From NCBI GenBank assembly GCA_964464375.1, contig CAYXFU010000024.1, positions 1-54,791 of the forward strand: a DNA stretch of 54,791 nucleotides, in the 5' to 3' direction. This DNA comes from CAIOZA01 sp964464375 (GTDB lineage: Bacteria > Bacteroidota > Ignavibacteria > Kapaibacteriales > UBA2268). Positions 25,648 to 34,235 of this stretch are shown here, one piece after another (position 1 is the first letter of the stretch; each line of letters starts with the position of its first letter). The notes beneath the pieces were generated by a model. That model was not told the DNA's origin, searched no databases, and worked only from the letters and a program-made list of their open reading frames with translations. Both the position numbers and the translations under genes were made by a program.

Positions 25648-26973
25648 TTATTTTAGAATTGTATTCTTCAAAACTGAAGCAACAGTTGGCAAACCAATTT
25701 CAGCAAGATCATAAAATACTCTTGTTGATGGTTGATTTATTTTAATAAATCTTCCCAAATTGATCGGGGTACCGATCACAACTGATTCACATTCTGTGTT
25801 TGCGATTGTTTCTTCGAGATCCTTCATCTGTTGATCGCTGTAACCCATTGCAGGGAGCAATGTACCGATATATGGATATTTCTCGAATGTTTCTGAAATT
25901 TTACCAACGATATATGGACGTGGATCAACAAGTTCGGAGGCACCAAATCTGCGAGCGGCAACTATACCTGCACCGATTGTCATTTCACCATGTGTGAGTG
26001 TGGGACCATCTTCGACCACGAGAACACGTTTGCCTTTGATAACATCTTCATTATCAACCATAACGGCTGATGCAGCAAGAATAACCTGAGCAGTAGGATT
26101 ATATTCGCGACAATTATCGAGAATTGTTTCAACATCTTCTGGATAAGCAGAATCAATTTTATTAATAACTATAACATCTGCAAGACGGAAGTTAACTTCA
26201 CCGGGATAATAACCGATTTCGTGACCCGGGCGCAATGGATCGACGACGATAAATGTAAGATCCGGTTTGTAGAATGACATATCGTTATTGCCACCATCCC
26301 AGATGATGATGTCTGCTTCTTTTTCTGCTTCACGAAGGATTGCTTCATAATCCACACCCGAATAGATGATACTTCCCATTTCAATATGTGGCTCGTATTC
26401 TTCCATTTCTTCGATTGTACATTTGTGTTTGTGCAGATCTTCGATTGTAGCGAATCTCTGAACTTTCATAGCTTCGAGATCACCATAAGGCATTGGATGT
26501 CTGACAGAAACCACTTTTTTACCTTCAGCCATCAAAGCTTTAACGATAGCACGTGTTGTCTGGCTTTTGCCACAACCTGTACGGGCTGCTACAACTGCGA
26601 TGACAGGCTTTGTTGATTTGATCATTGTTGGCTTTGCACCTAGCATTGAGAATTTTGCTCCACAAGCCATAACTCTCGATCCGAGATGCATAACTGTATC
26701 ATAAGACAAATCGCTGTATGAAAGTACACATTCTTCAACTTTGTGTTTTGCGATGAGATTTTCAAGCTCTGATTCATCAAAGATGGGAATACCAGCTGGA
26801 TATAATTCGCCTGCCAATGAAGCAGGATACATTCTTCCGTCAATATCAGGAATCTGTGTTGCAGTAAATGCTACGACGTTGTATAAAGGATTTTTTCTGT
26901 AAACTACATTAAAATTATGGAAATCGCGACCTGCGGCTCCGATGATAATAATATTGATTTTTTCGTTCTGCAT
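25648..26973 (-). CDS. P-loop protein of the cyclic 2,3-diphosphoglycerate synthetase-like family
   Basis: 441 aa, cytoplasmic. Residues 1-115 form a Rossmann-like domain (IIIIGAAGRDFHNFNVVYR ... TATQIPDIDGRMYPASLAGELYPAGIPI). A P-loop follows at 130-137 (RTGCGKSQ), then IIWDGGNND (Walker B-like) and VINKIDS (NKxD). This is the layout of archaeal cyclic 2,3-diphosphoglycerate synthetases and their bacterial homologues. Bacteria of this kind are not known to make cDPG, so the substrate here is probably different. It is the last gene of the argF-arcC-pyrB-rocD-GH3 cluster, 21 bp after the glycosidase, which suggests a link to carbamoyl phosphate or ornithine metabolism. Confidence 0.8.
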   Translation of the reverse strand: MQNEKINIIIIGAAGRDFHNFNVVYRKNPLYNVVAFTATQIPDIDGRMYPASLAGELYPAGIPIFDESELENLIAKHKVEECVLSYSDLSYDTVMHLGSRVMACGAKFSMLGAKPTMIKSTKPVIAVVAARTGCGKSQTTRAIVKALMAEGKKVVSVRHPMPYGDLEAMKVQRFATIEDLHKHKCTIEEMEEYEPHIEMGSIIYSGVDYEAILREAEKEADIIIWDGGNNDMSFYKPDLTFIVVDPLRPGHEIGYYPGEVNFRLADVIVINKIDSAYPEDVETILDNCREYNPTAQVILAASAVMVDNEDVIKGKRVLVVEDGPTLTHGEMTIGAGIVAARRFGASELVDPRPYIVGKISETFEKYPYIGTLLPAMGYSDQQMKDLEETIANTECESVVIGTPINLGRFIKINQPSTRVFYDLAEIGLPTVASVLKNTILK

Positions 26974-26994
26974 AAATTCTCCAAATGAAAAAAA

Positions 26995-28005
26995 TTAAAT
27001 TGATAAATATTTATTTTTAAAACTCATAATTCTATTGAAAGACTCTTCTATCCTTGATTCAGTAATTTTACCTTCGGACAGAAGTTCATTGATAATTTTA
27101 TTTACTTTTTGACTAATTATTGAGTCGAATGAAACATTATTTCCGAATACCAGAATATCAATACCGGCATTGATTGCGAGTTCTATAGACTCGCTAAGTG
27201 AATAATGTTCGCTGATAGCCTTCATCTGCATATCGTCAGAAATAACGATTCCGTCCCAGCCAAGTTCTTTTCTGAGTAATCCGGAAATCACTTTTTCAGA
27301 TAAGGTTGCTGGATATTGCTCATCTAAATTTGAATTAAAAATATGAGCAGTCATCACAACATCGGCTTTTCCTTTGGCAATTATTTCTCTGAACGGAATG
27401 AGTTCATTTTTATTCCATGTTTCACTAACATCTACAAAGCCTAAGTGAGAATCTGCAGATGAACTGCCATGCCCGGGAAAGTGCTTCAGAGTTGTTGCTA
27501 TATTACTAGAATGATGCTGATCAATGATTAATTCCGCATGTTTAGTAACTAGATCAGGATCACCGGAAAAACTTCGTTCTTTTGCTCCGATTACAGGGTT
27601 AGCAGGATTAGTGTTCAGATCAAGGCAAGGAGCGTGATTGAGATTTATTCCAATTTCATTCAACTTTCTGGCAATAATGGAAGCATGATCTGATGTTAGT
27701 TGAGAATCATTCAGATAACCAAGATATTGCTGAGAAACACAAGGAGGAAATCCATATTTTTCTTTCAAACGATTTACCTGTCCACCCTCCTGATCAATTG
27801 AGATTATCAACGGTATATCGGAATATGACTGTAGTTGCTGTGTCAATATCATCACCTGTTCGGGTGATTGAATATTTCTAACTTCAGAATTAAGCTCTAC
27901 ATCACGATCGAACAAAATAACTCCGCCGATAGAACCGGATTTAATATCCTGAACTATCAGGTCGTCTTCAGAGAGTTCTAAACCTCTGAATCCGACTAAT
28001 ACCAT
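26995..28005 (-). CDS. nagZ: glycoside hydrolase family 3, NagZ-like beta-N-acetylhexosaminidase
   Basis: 336 aa. The diagnostic NagZ motif KHFPGHGSSSADSH is present, with the nucleophile Asp in ISDDMQMKAI, plus DQEGGQVNRL and NLNHAPCLD. It releases GlcNAc from muropeptides during wall recycling. The annotated ATG is internal to the usual motif: in frame upstream the sequence reads KINLQQKIGQ before MVLVGFRG, with no ATG, GTG or TTG before the stop TAG. The true start may therefore be non-canonical. It lies between rocD and the P-loop gene. Confidence 0.88.
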   Translation of the reverse strand: MVLVGFRGLELSEDDLIVQDIKSGSIGGVILFDRDVELNSEVRNIQSPEQVMILTQQLQSYSDIPLIISIDQEGGQVNRLKEKYGFPPCVSQQYLGYLNDSQLTSDHASIIARKLNEIGINLNHAPCLDLNTNPANPVIGAKERSFSGDPDLVTKHAELIIDQHHSSNIATTLKHFPGHGSSSADSHLGFVDVSETWNKNELIPFREIIAKGKADVVMTAHIFNSNLDEQYPATLSEKVISGLLRKELGWDGIVISDDMQMKAISEHYSLSESIELAINAGIDILVFGNNVSFDSIISQKVNKIINELLSEGKITESRIEESFNRIMSFKNKYLSI

Positions 28006-28052
28006 CTGCCCTATTTTCTGCTGTAAATTGATTTTATGACTCTAAACAATTA

Positions 28053-29261
28053 TTAAAACTCTACACTATCAAGCTCTTTAACAACCTTTTCTATCTTATC
28101 GACTGCCCAATCTATCTCATCCTTTGTGATAACAAGTGGTGGAGCGAATCTAATAATATGTTCGTGCGTTTCTTTGCAAAGAATGCCTTCAGCCATTAAT
28201 TTTTCGCAATATGGACGTGCTTTTCTATCGAGTACAAAACCAATCCACAAGCCTTTACCTCTTACTAGTGAGATATGCGGGCTGTCAATTGCTCTGAGCT
28301 TGGAAATGAAGTATTCTCCCATATCGAAAGAATGCTGGACAAGATTCTCTTCTTCGAGAACTTCAAGAGCTCGTACAGCTACTGCTGCAGCAAGGGGATT
28401 GCCACCGAATGTGGATCCATGCTGTCCGGGTTTGATAACACCCATTATTTCTTTATCAGCAAGAATTGCTGAGACGGGATAATATCCACCGGAGAGAGCT
28501 TTACCTATGATTACGATATCAGGTCTGACATCTTCATAGTAATGAGCAAAAAGTTTACCGCTTCTTCCAAGACCAGCTTGAATTTCGTCACAGATGAAAA
28601 GAACATTGTTTTCTTTACATATCTGAGCAACTGCTTTCAAATATCCATCTGGTGGTATTACGATACCGCCCTCACCCTGGATTGGTTCGATAAGAACTGC
28701 ACAAGTATTTTTTGTGATCTTTGATTTTAAATCTTCAGCATTTCCGTATTCATGGAATATGAATCCGGGAGTGAAGGGTCCAAAGCCACCATAAGATGAA
28801 GGATCATCGCTGAAACCAACTATTGTGGTCGTTCTTCCGTGGAAGTTACCATCAGCAACGATGATTTCTGCTTTATTATTTTCGATACCTTTTACATCAT
28901 AGCCCCATCTTCTGGCAGTTTTGACGGCTGTTTCGACGGCTTCTGCACCTGAATTCATAGGCAAAGCCATATCGTAACCTGTCATGTCATGAAGTTTTTT
29001 GTAAAGGGTTGGAAGTTTGTCATTTCTGAAAGCGCGACTTGTAAGTGTAACATGCTTTGCCTGTTCGACAAAGACTTCGTAAATCTTAGGATGGCAATGA
29101 CCTTGATTCACAGCGGAGTATGCTGCTAAGCAATCCAGAAATTTATTGCCTTCTACATCAGTTACCCAAACACCTTTTGCTTCTTTGATTACTACATCAA
29201 GAGGATGGTAATTGTGAGCACCATATTTTTCTTCGATTTCGATATATTCTTTTGTTAACAT
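28053..29261 (-). CDS. rocD: ornithine aminotransferase
   Basis: 402 aa, class III PLP aminotransferase. It converts ornithine and 2-oxoglutarate to glutamate semialdehyde and glutamate. Family features: NSGAEAVETAVKTARRWGY, the glycine-rich region around GNFHGRTTTIVGFS, FICDEIQAGLGRSGK with the conserved Asp, and the PLP lysine in IIGKALSGGYYPVSA. The N-terminal YGAHNYHPLDVVI is typical of ornithine-oxo-acid transaminases. It is the fourth gene of the minus-strand cluster, 29 bp after pyrB, and could drain ornithine to proline or glutamate. Confidence 0.94.
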   Translation of the reverse strand: MLTKEYIEIEEKYGAHNYHPLDVVIKEAKGVWVTDVEGNKFLDCLAAYSAVNQGHCHPKIYEVFVEQAKHVTLTSRAFRNDKLPTLYKKLHDMTGYDMALPMNSGAEAVETAVKTARRWGYDVKGIENNKAEIIVADGNFHGRTTTIVGFSDDPSSYGGFGPFTPGFIFHEYGNAEDLKSKITKNTCAVLIEPIQGEGGIVIPPDGYLKAVAQICKENNVLFICDEIQAGLGRSGKLFAHYYEDVRPDIVIIGKALSGGYYPVSAILADKEIMGVIKPGQHGSTFGGNPLAAAVAVRALEVLEEENLVQHSFDMGEYFISKLRAIDSPHISLVRGKGLWIGFVLDRKARPYCEKLMAEGILCKETHEHIIRFAPPLVITKDEIDWAVDKIEKVVKELDSVEF

Positions 29262-29290
29262 AATTTTTCCTGTTTATTTATTATGAATTT

Positions 29291-30202
29291 TTAATCAAAT
29301 AACATTGTAAGCAGAGCCATCCTAACATATAAACCGTTCTCGGTCTGTCTGAAATATGCAGCACGCGGATCGGAATCCACATCTGAAGTAATTTCTACTG
29401 ATCTAGGGAGCGGATGCATAATGATAGATTTTTTCTTCATACTTTGCAGTACGTTATAGTCGATATTGAATCTGCTCAGATTCTCATTTTTCTTTTTAAG
29501 TCTCTCCTTGTCGATTCTTGTTTGATAAACGACATCGACTTTACTAATAATTTTTTCTGAAGTTGAAAGAAGTTCGTAGGATATTCCTTTTTCATCCAGA
29601 TGATCCAGGATATCCTGATTAATCTGAAGTTCATCAGGAGCTATGAAATAAAGTTTAACTCTGTCAAATTTACTAAGAAGATAAGCAAGAGATCGAACTG
29701 TTCTTCCTTTATCCAAAGCACCAATGAAAGCTACACTCAAACCATCCAGAGTTTTACATTCATGGTTGATAGTATATAGATCTAAAAGAGCCTGAGTCGG
29801 GTGCTGACCACCGGAACCATCACCAGCGTTGATAATCGGGACTGGAGATACTTTCGAAGCCCTTCCTGCACCGCCTTCTTCGGAATGTCTTAGAACTATA
29901 ACATCACAATAATTGCTGAGCATTCTGATCGTATCTTCGAGTCTTTCCCCTTCAATTTCTGAGGAAAATTCCTTTGCATTTTCTGTAGAAAGGACTTTAC
30001 CTCCAAGACGAAACATAGCTGATTCAAAAGAAAATCTTGTTCTTGTTGAAGGTGCATAGAATAATGTAGCCATAATCTTAGACTCATAATCCTTGGTGCC
30101 TCCCCTTTGAACGATTCTCTTCATCGCCTCGGTACGCTCGAAAAGTTCCATTAACTTTGGAACAGTGAACTGTTGCGAATAAACAATATGGTCTAACAAC
30201 AT
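29291..30202 (-). CDS. pyrB: aspartate carbamoyltransferase catalytic chain
   Basis: 303 aa. It transfers the carbamoyl group to aspartate in pyrimidine synthesis. The carbamoyl-phosphate loop STRTR is at 52-56, and the aspartate-binding region shows GDGSGGQHPTQALLDLYTI and MHPLPRSVEIT. These distinguish it from ornithine and YgeW-type transcarbamylases. No pyrI regulatory gene is adjacent. Placement between carbamate kinase and ornithine aminotransferase is unusual and hints at shared carbamoyl phosphate supply. Confidence 0.95.
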   Translation of the reverse strand: MLLDHIVYSQQFTVPKLMELFERTEAMKRIVQRGGTKDYESKIMATLFYAPSTRTRFSFESAMFRLGGKVLSTENAKEFSSEIEGERLEDTIRMLSNYCDVIVLRHSEEGGAGRASKVSPVPIINAGDGSGGQHPTQALLDLYTINHECKTLDGLSVAFIGALDKGRTVRSLAYLLSKFDRVKLYFIAPDELQINQDILDHLDEKGISYELLSTSEKIISKVDVVYQTRIDKERLKKKNENLSRFNIDYNVLQSMKKKSIIMHPLPRSVEITSDVDSDPRAAYFRQTENGLYVRMALLTMLFD

Positions 30203-30246
30203 AAAATCCTCTTAATAATTAGTTATTATTAATAATCAATATCAAC

Positions 30247-31185
30247 TTATGGAATAATAGTAGTTCCGGCTTTACCTTCAAGAGCTTGCATCAAATAATC
30301 ATAAGAAGTAATGATGGCTTTATTTCCACCATTTCTTAAATATTTGACAATAGATTCTACTTTGGGACCCATGCTTCCCGGAGGAAAATGTCCGTCCTTA
30401 TGATAATTATCCATCTCATCAGCCGATGCTGAGCTGATACCTTTCTGGTTATTTTTTTTGAAATTTAAATAGACCTTGTCAGTATCAGTGGAAATGATAA
30501 AGAGATCAACATCCAAGCCATAGGCAAGCAATGCCGAAGATCTATCTTTATCGATAACTGCTTCCGAACCATGAATGTCATCATTTTCCTTTAGAACAGG
30601 AATACCACCACCACCAAGAGCAATTGTGATTACACCTGATTCAACCATTTTTTTAATGATCGAAAGTTCTAGAACTTCAACCGGTTCGGGTGAAGGAACC
30701 ACTCTTCTGTAACCTCTGGCTGCATCTTCTACAATATCCCATCCCAGAGTCTTTTGCTTTGATTCAGCTACCTGACGTGAATAGAAAGGTCCAATCGGCT
30801 TGGTTGGCTTTTTGAAAGCAGGATCGTTTTTATCAACCCGAACCATTGTTGGAATAACCATCACATCGCGTTTGATTCCTTGTTCTTTGAAAGCGCGGAA
30901 AATTGCTGTTTGAAGAATATATCCAATTTCAGATTGGGTTGTTGCAACACACATATCTAAAGTATGTGTATAAACCTCAGTTGCGGCACGCTCAGAACGC
31001 AATAGAGCAGCTCCGACTTGTGGACCATTACCATGAGTAATAACCACATTCCATCCATTTTTAATCATCAAAGCGATGCTTTTTGATGTTGCATAAGCAT
31101 TCTCGAACTGCTCGTCGAGTGTACCTCTTTCACCTGCTCTGATTAAAGAATTTCCACCTATAGCTATCAATGCTGTTTTCGACAC
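30247..31185 (-). CDS. arcC: carbamate kinase
   Basis: 312 aa. It interconverts carbamoyl phosphate plus ADP with carbamate plus ATP. Family blocks are intact: ALIAIGGNSLIRAGERGT, THGNGPQVG, IALGGGGIPV, EAVIDKDRSSALLA and the C-terminal GSMGPKVESI. It starts 12 bp after argF and precedes pyrB. Arginine deiminase is absent from the neighbourhood, so this is not a complete ADI operon. The enzyme could work in either direction, generating ATP from citrulline-derived carbamoyl phosphate or supplying carbamoyl phosphate. Confidence 0.96.
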   Translation of the reverse strand: MSKTALIAIGGNSLIRAGERGTLDEQFENAYATSKSIALMIKNGWNVVITHGNGPQVGAALLRSERAATEVYTHTLDMCVATTQSEIGYILQTAIFRAFKEQGIKRDVMVIPTMVRVDKNDPAFKKPTKPIGPFYSRQVAESKQKTLGWDIVEDAARGYRRVVPSPEPVEVLELSIIKKMVESGVITIALGGGGIPVLKENDDIHGSEAVIDKDRSSALLAYGLDVDLFIISTDTDKVYLNFKKNNQKGISSASADEMDNYHKDGHFPPGSMGPKVESIVKYLRNGGNKAIITSYDYLMQALEGKAGTTIIP

Positions 31186-31197
31186 ATTAACCTCGAA

Positions 31198-32121
31198 TTA
31201 ATCGATTTCTTTCATTAATTTATACATTACTGCCTTTTGAGCATGAAGTCTGTTTTCAGCTTCCTGGAAGACAACTGAATTTGGTGCATCGATAACACCG
31301 CTTGTAACTTCATCGCCTCTGTGAGCAGGAAGACAATGCATGAACATAGCATCATCCTTTGCATGAGACATTAGATTTTCATTGACCTGATAGGGCATGA
31401 ATATTTTCTTTCTTGCTTCAGTTTCGGCTTCCTGGCCCATTGATGCCCATACGTCTGTATAAACGGCATCGGCACCTTTAACTGCTTTAATTGGATCATG
31501 CTCTACTTCGATCTTTGCACCGGTTTTCTTTGCTGCTTCGACTGCATCCTGATAAGCGATAAGATTGGGTTCATATCCTTTTGGACATGTGATTGTAACA
31601 TTGACGCCAAGTCTTGCACCGGCATCCATCAATGAATGAGCAACATTGTTACCATCACCGACGTAAGTTAATTTCAATCCATCAAATTTTCCTTTAACTT
31701 CCTGAATAGTCAAAAAGTCAGCCATTGCCTGGCATGGATGTGAATAGTCGGTCAAACCGTTGATGATTGGCACTTTTGCGTGCTTAGCCATACCAAGAAC
31801 AATTTCATGCCCGAAAGTACGGATCATTATTCCCTGCACCATTCTTTCGAGATTTTTTGCAACGTCATGGATTGATTCTCGTTTACCGAGGCTGATCTCA
31901 GCAGGGGACAAATAAAGTGAATACCCGCCTAATTGCTGAATTCCAATATCAAATGTAGTTCTTGTGCGAAGTGACGGTTTTTCGAAAATTAAAGCTAATG
32001 CCTGACCTTTTAGTGCATCAGCAAATTCACGGCGGTTTGCCTTCATTTTTCTGGCTATTTCGAATGATTCAAGAATTTCGTCTGTAGTAAAATCTAATAC
32101 TGATAAAAAGTCTCTTTTCAC
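31198..32121 (-). CDS. argF: ornithine carbamoyltransferase
   Basis: 307 aa. It joins carbamoyl phosphate and ornithine to citrulline, or the reverse. The carbamoyl-phosphate loop is SLRTRTTF (50-57, Ser-Leu-Arg-Thr-Arg). The ornithine-side motifs are HPCQAMADF, TDVWASMGQE and MHCLPAHRG. It is the first gene of the six-gene minus-strand cluster. Anabolic and catabolic forms cannot be separated by these motifs; with arcC adjacent both remain possible. Confidence 0.95.
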   Translation of the reverse strand: MKRDFLSVLDFTTDEILESFEIARKMKANRREFADALKGQALALIFEKPSLRTRTTFDIGIQQLGGYSLYLSPAEISLGKRESIHDVAKNLERMVQGIMIRTFGHEIVLGMAKHAKVPIINGLTDYSHPCQAMADFLTIQEVKGKFDGLKLTYVGDGNNVAHSLMDAGARLGVNVTITCPKGYEPNLIAYQDAVEAAKKTGAKIEVEHDPIKAVKGADAVYTDVWASMGQEAETEARKKIFMPYQVNENLMSHAKDDAMFMHCLPAHRGDEVTSGVIDAPNSVVFQEAENRLHAQKAVMYKLMKEID

Positions 32122-32422
32122 GGGTTCTCTCCTAAAAAAGTAAAAAATAATTATTTAAATCTATAAAAAGAATGTGTTTAAAGAATTAAATAATTAAATA
32201 GGAGCATCAGTATGATAATGTCTGAAGAAAAAGAGCTTACCTGCTCTTGATTTGGGTGGATTGAACGGCGGGCAAGCAGTTTTGTCATCAAGATGATTTC
32301 CGACCTGATTATATTTTTCCGTTTCCCGCTGCATTTTTGATAATTATCTTATTATTAATCATTTACAAAATGCAAATTACTAAAAAATAATGGATTTTCA
32401 ATAAATATGATTTTGTGACTAA
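32122..32422. other. intergenic region upstream of argF
   Basis: About 300 bp that must contain the promoter of the argF cluster. I see no exact minus-strand TAnnTTTG box. The only coding signal is a 46-codon minus-strand frame at 32194-32334, listed separately. Confidence 0.4.
32194..32334 (-). CDS. possible small protein or leader upstream of argF
   Basis: An ATG-started 46-aa frame with a balanced, charged, protein-like composition: it begins MQRETEKYNQVGNHLDDKT, continues ACPPFNPPKSRAGKLFFFRH and ends HTDAPI. It lies in the direction of argF, 73 bp ahead of it, and could be a leader or an independent small protein. No ribosome site is evident and no homologue is recalled, so chance is possible. 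Confidence 0.3.
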   Translation of the reverse strand: MQRETEKYNQVGNHLDDKTACPPFNPPKSRAGKLFFFRHYHTDAPI

Positions 32423-32812
32423 TTAATCCAAAAATCTTTTAAGCTTGGGGAAAAAATTAAAATCATTATCTTTTGTGTAAAGACTTAAATTATTACGGAC
32501 ACATAACTCAGCAATCAAAGCATCAGAAGGAGCAACTGTTATTCCTATCAATCTTAGTTCCATTATTGTATTTCCGGAGTTTATAAAGTCTATTCTTTGA
32601 AAATCGAAGTATGGAAGAGCAGTAAATACATATTTTATTAATGAAGTCTGTTGTTTGCTTCTAATTCCTTGAATAATTTCCAATTCGATAATTCCGCACA
32701 AACATGCTCTATCTATTTGAAACAAATTCTCAACATTTTTAGCAACATCCTTATCATTATTTCTGAAATATTTTATCCAGCATGAGGAATCAATCATAAC
32801 TAAATTACTCAT
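32423..32812 (-). CDS. vapC: PIN-domain ribonuclease toxin (VapC-like)
   Basis: 129 aa, standard VapC length. The acidic metal-binding residues are visible: Asp8 in MIDSSCWI, Glu in GIIELEIIQGI, Asp in APSDALIAELC and Asp in LYTKDNDFNFF. VapC toxins cleave RNA, commonly initiator tRNA. The start codon overlaps the antitoxin stop (ATGA). Other PIN proteins have the same layout, but the adjacent small RHH gene supports VapBC. Confidence 0.9.
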   Translation of the reverse strand: MSNLVMIDSSCWIKYFRNNDKDVAKNVENLFQIDRACLCGIIELEIIQGIRSKQQTSLIKYVFTALPYFDFQRIDFINSGNTIMELRLIGITVAPSDALIAELCVRNNLSLYTKDNDFNFFPKLKRFLD

Positions 32813-33024
32813 AACTTATTTAAGTCCTCTATCTCTTTTTGTTTTATTTTATCAAGATTATCTTCAAAATCTACTTTTCCACGAAGGCTTAATAGACTGT
32901 TTTTTTTCATAATTTTAACCCATTCCGTTAATGCTCTGTTAACAGCTTCAGTCTTTGTCTTTGAATGATAATATCGAACAATATCATCAATTATCCCATC
33001 CTGAATATTAATTGTAGTTCGCAT
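32809..33024 (-). CDS. vapB: VapB-type ribbon-helix-helix antitoxin
   Basis: 71 aa. RTTINIQDGIIDDIVRYYHSKTKTEAVNRALTEWVK is the N-terminal RHH DNA-binding domain of the VapB/type II antitoxin DUF2191 class. The charged C-terminal tail (GKVDFEDNLDKIKQKEIEDLNKL) would wrap the toxin. It overlaps vapC by 4 bp and probably autoregulates the pair. Confidence 0.88.
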   Translation of the reverse strand: MRTTINIQDGIIDDIVRYYHSKTKTEAVNRALTEWVKIMKKNSLLSLRGKVDFEDNLDKIKQKEIEDLNKL

Positions 33025-33115
33025 ATGAATATCTCATTATTTTATGATTAAAAGTGTCATACAAATTTAATCAATTATTATGATCATTAAAAAAATAATT
33101 TTTATTAGTAGAAAA

Positions 33116-34198
33116 TTATACGTGCAGCGTTTCTCTGCACTCGAAGTACTTTTTGCGAAGAAGGTCGAATGATATTGATTTCTTAGGTTTAAAAAATTCA
33201 AGAGTTTCCTTCAGATCATTAAAAGTATGCATTAATTTTCTAGAATAATCCAGAATTTTGAACAGATTCAAATGATCAGAATAATCAATAGTGATACTTC
33301 CGGATGAAATCTCATTTTCAAATAATGAATAATCCAGGTTTAGATTAAACTTTTCTGCTAATGCTTTAGCCATCATCAATGCCCCTCTTCTCTTTCCTTC
33401 GAATGAGTATCCTGCGATATGAGGTGTAGCTATCATTGCATTTTCAACTACATCTTTGGAAATATCCGGTTCATTCTCGAATACATCAACAACATAAGTC
33501 AAATCTCTTTTAAGAAACTTTGTTAAAAGACTAATTTCATCAACTACCCCTCCGCGGGAAGTATGAATGAATAGAGTTTCAGGCATGATCTTTTCAAATT
33601 CTCTCTCTCCAATAAGCAGACGAGTCTTATATTTTCCTTCAAACGAAAGAGGGACATGATTAGTGATAATATTGCAGTGAGTAAGCAAATCAAGTAACGC
33701 TGAATGAGTGACATACTCAGGAAAATCATGATTATTATCATACAATGGAGGATCATTCACAATTACCTTAAGACCTAGTTTATTACAGTAATAGCCCACA
33801 AGGCTGCCGACGTGACCGAAGCCGATGATACCAACCGATGTCTTGGTTAGATCAATGTTGTTTTCTATAGACCATTTGAGTATTGAATAAACGACATACT
33901 CTGCAACAGAATTGGCATTAGATCCGGGAGCTGATGCAAATGATATATTCTGAGATTGGAGATAATCTGTGTTTATATGATCAATACCTGCTGTGGCGGT
34001 ACCGACAAATTTTATCGATGTATTTTTTAGAAGGTTTTCATTAACTGTGGTCACTGAACGAACGATCAGTGCATCCGAACAGCTATCCAGAAGAAAACCG
34101 TTTGATAAATTTCTACCGTTTACTACTTCTACCTTGCAATGATCTGCAAGCAGATCAGCGAGTAAAGGGATGTTCTGATCGATAAGGATTTTGAACAT
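33116..34198 (-). CDS. pdxB: erythronate-4-phosphate dehydrogenase
   Basis: 360 aa, D-2-hydroxyacid dehydrogenase superfamily. It oxidises 4-phosphoerythronate in the DXP-dependent route to pyridoxal phosphate. The PdxB-type N-terminus (KILIDQNIPLLADLLADHC, GTATAGIDHINTDYL) and the NAD site (VGIIGFGHVGSLVGYY) are present, followed by HTSRGGVVDE and TPHIAGYSFEGKRRGALMMAKAL. The length and the C-terminal extension after the catalytic domain favour PdxB over a generic 3-phosphoglycerate dehydrogenase. It lies 125 bp downstream of an aminotransferase gene, separated by a palindromic repeat. Confidence 0.88.
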   Translation of the reverse strand: MFKILIDQNIPLLADLLADHCKVEVVNGRNLSNGFLLDSCSDALIVRSVTTVNENLLKNTSIKFVGTATAGIDHINTDYLQSQNISFASAPGSNANSVAEYVVYSILKWSIENNIDLTKTSVGIIGFGHVGSLVGYYCNKLGLKVIVNDPPLYDNNHDFPEYVTHSALLDLLTHCNIITNHVPLSFEGKYKTRLLIGEREFEKIMPETLFIHTSRGGVVDEISLLTKFLKRDLTYVVDVFENEPDISKDVVENAMIATPHIAGYSFEGKRRGALMMAKALAEKFNLNLDYSLFENEISSGSITIDYSDHLNLFKILDYSRKLMHTFNDLKETLEFFKPKKSISFDLLRKKYFECRETLHV

Positions 34199-34235
34199 AT
34201 AAAATACTTATACTATTAGTGGGTATCTATATATT

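Noticed and set aside
29291..30202. Reading pyrB as a YgeW-type or second ornithine transcarbamylase
   Set aside because: GDGSGGQHPTQALLDL and HPLPRSVEI are aspartate transcarbamylase signatures.
32202..32258. 12-codon plus-strand peptide (MIMSEEKELTCS) preceded by AGGAG
   Set aside because: Too short, overlaps the minus-strand small frame and leads to no plus-strand gene.
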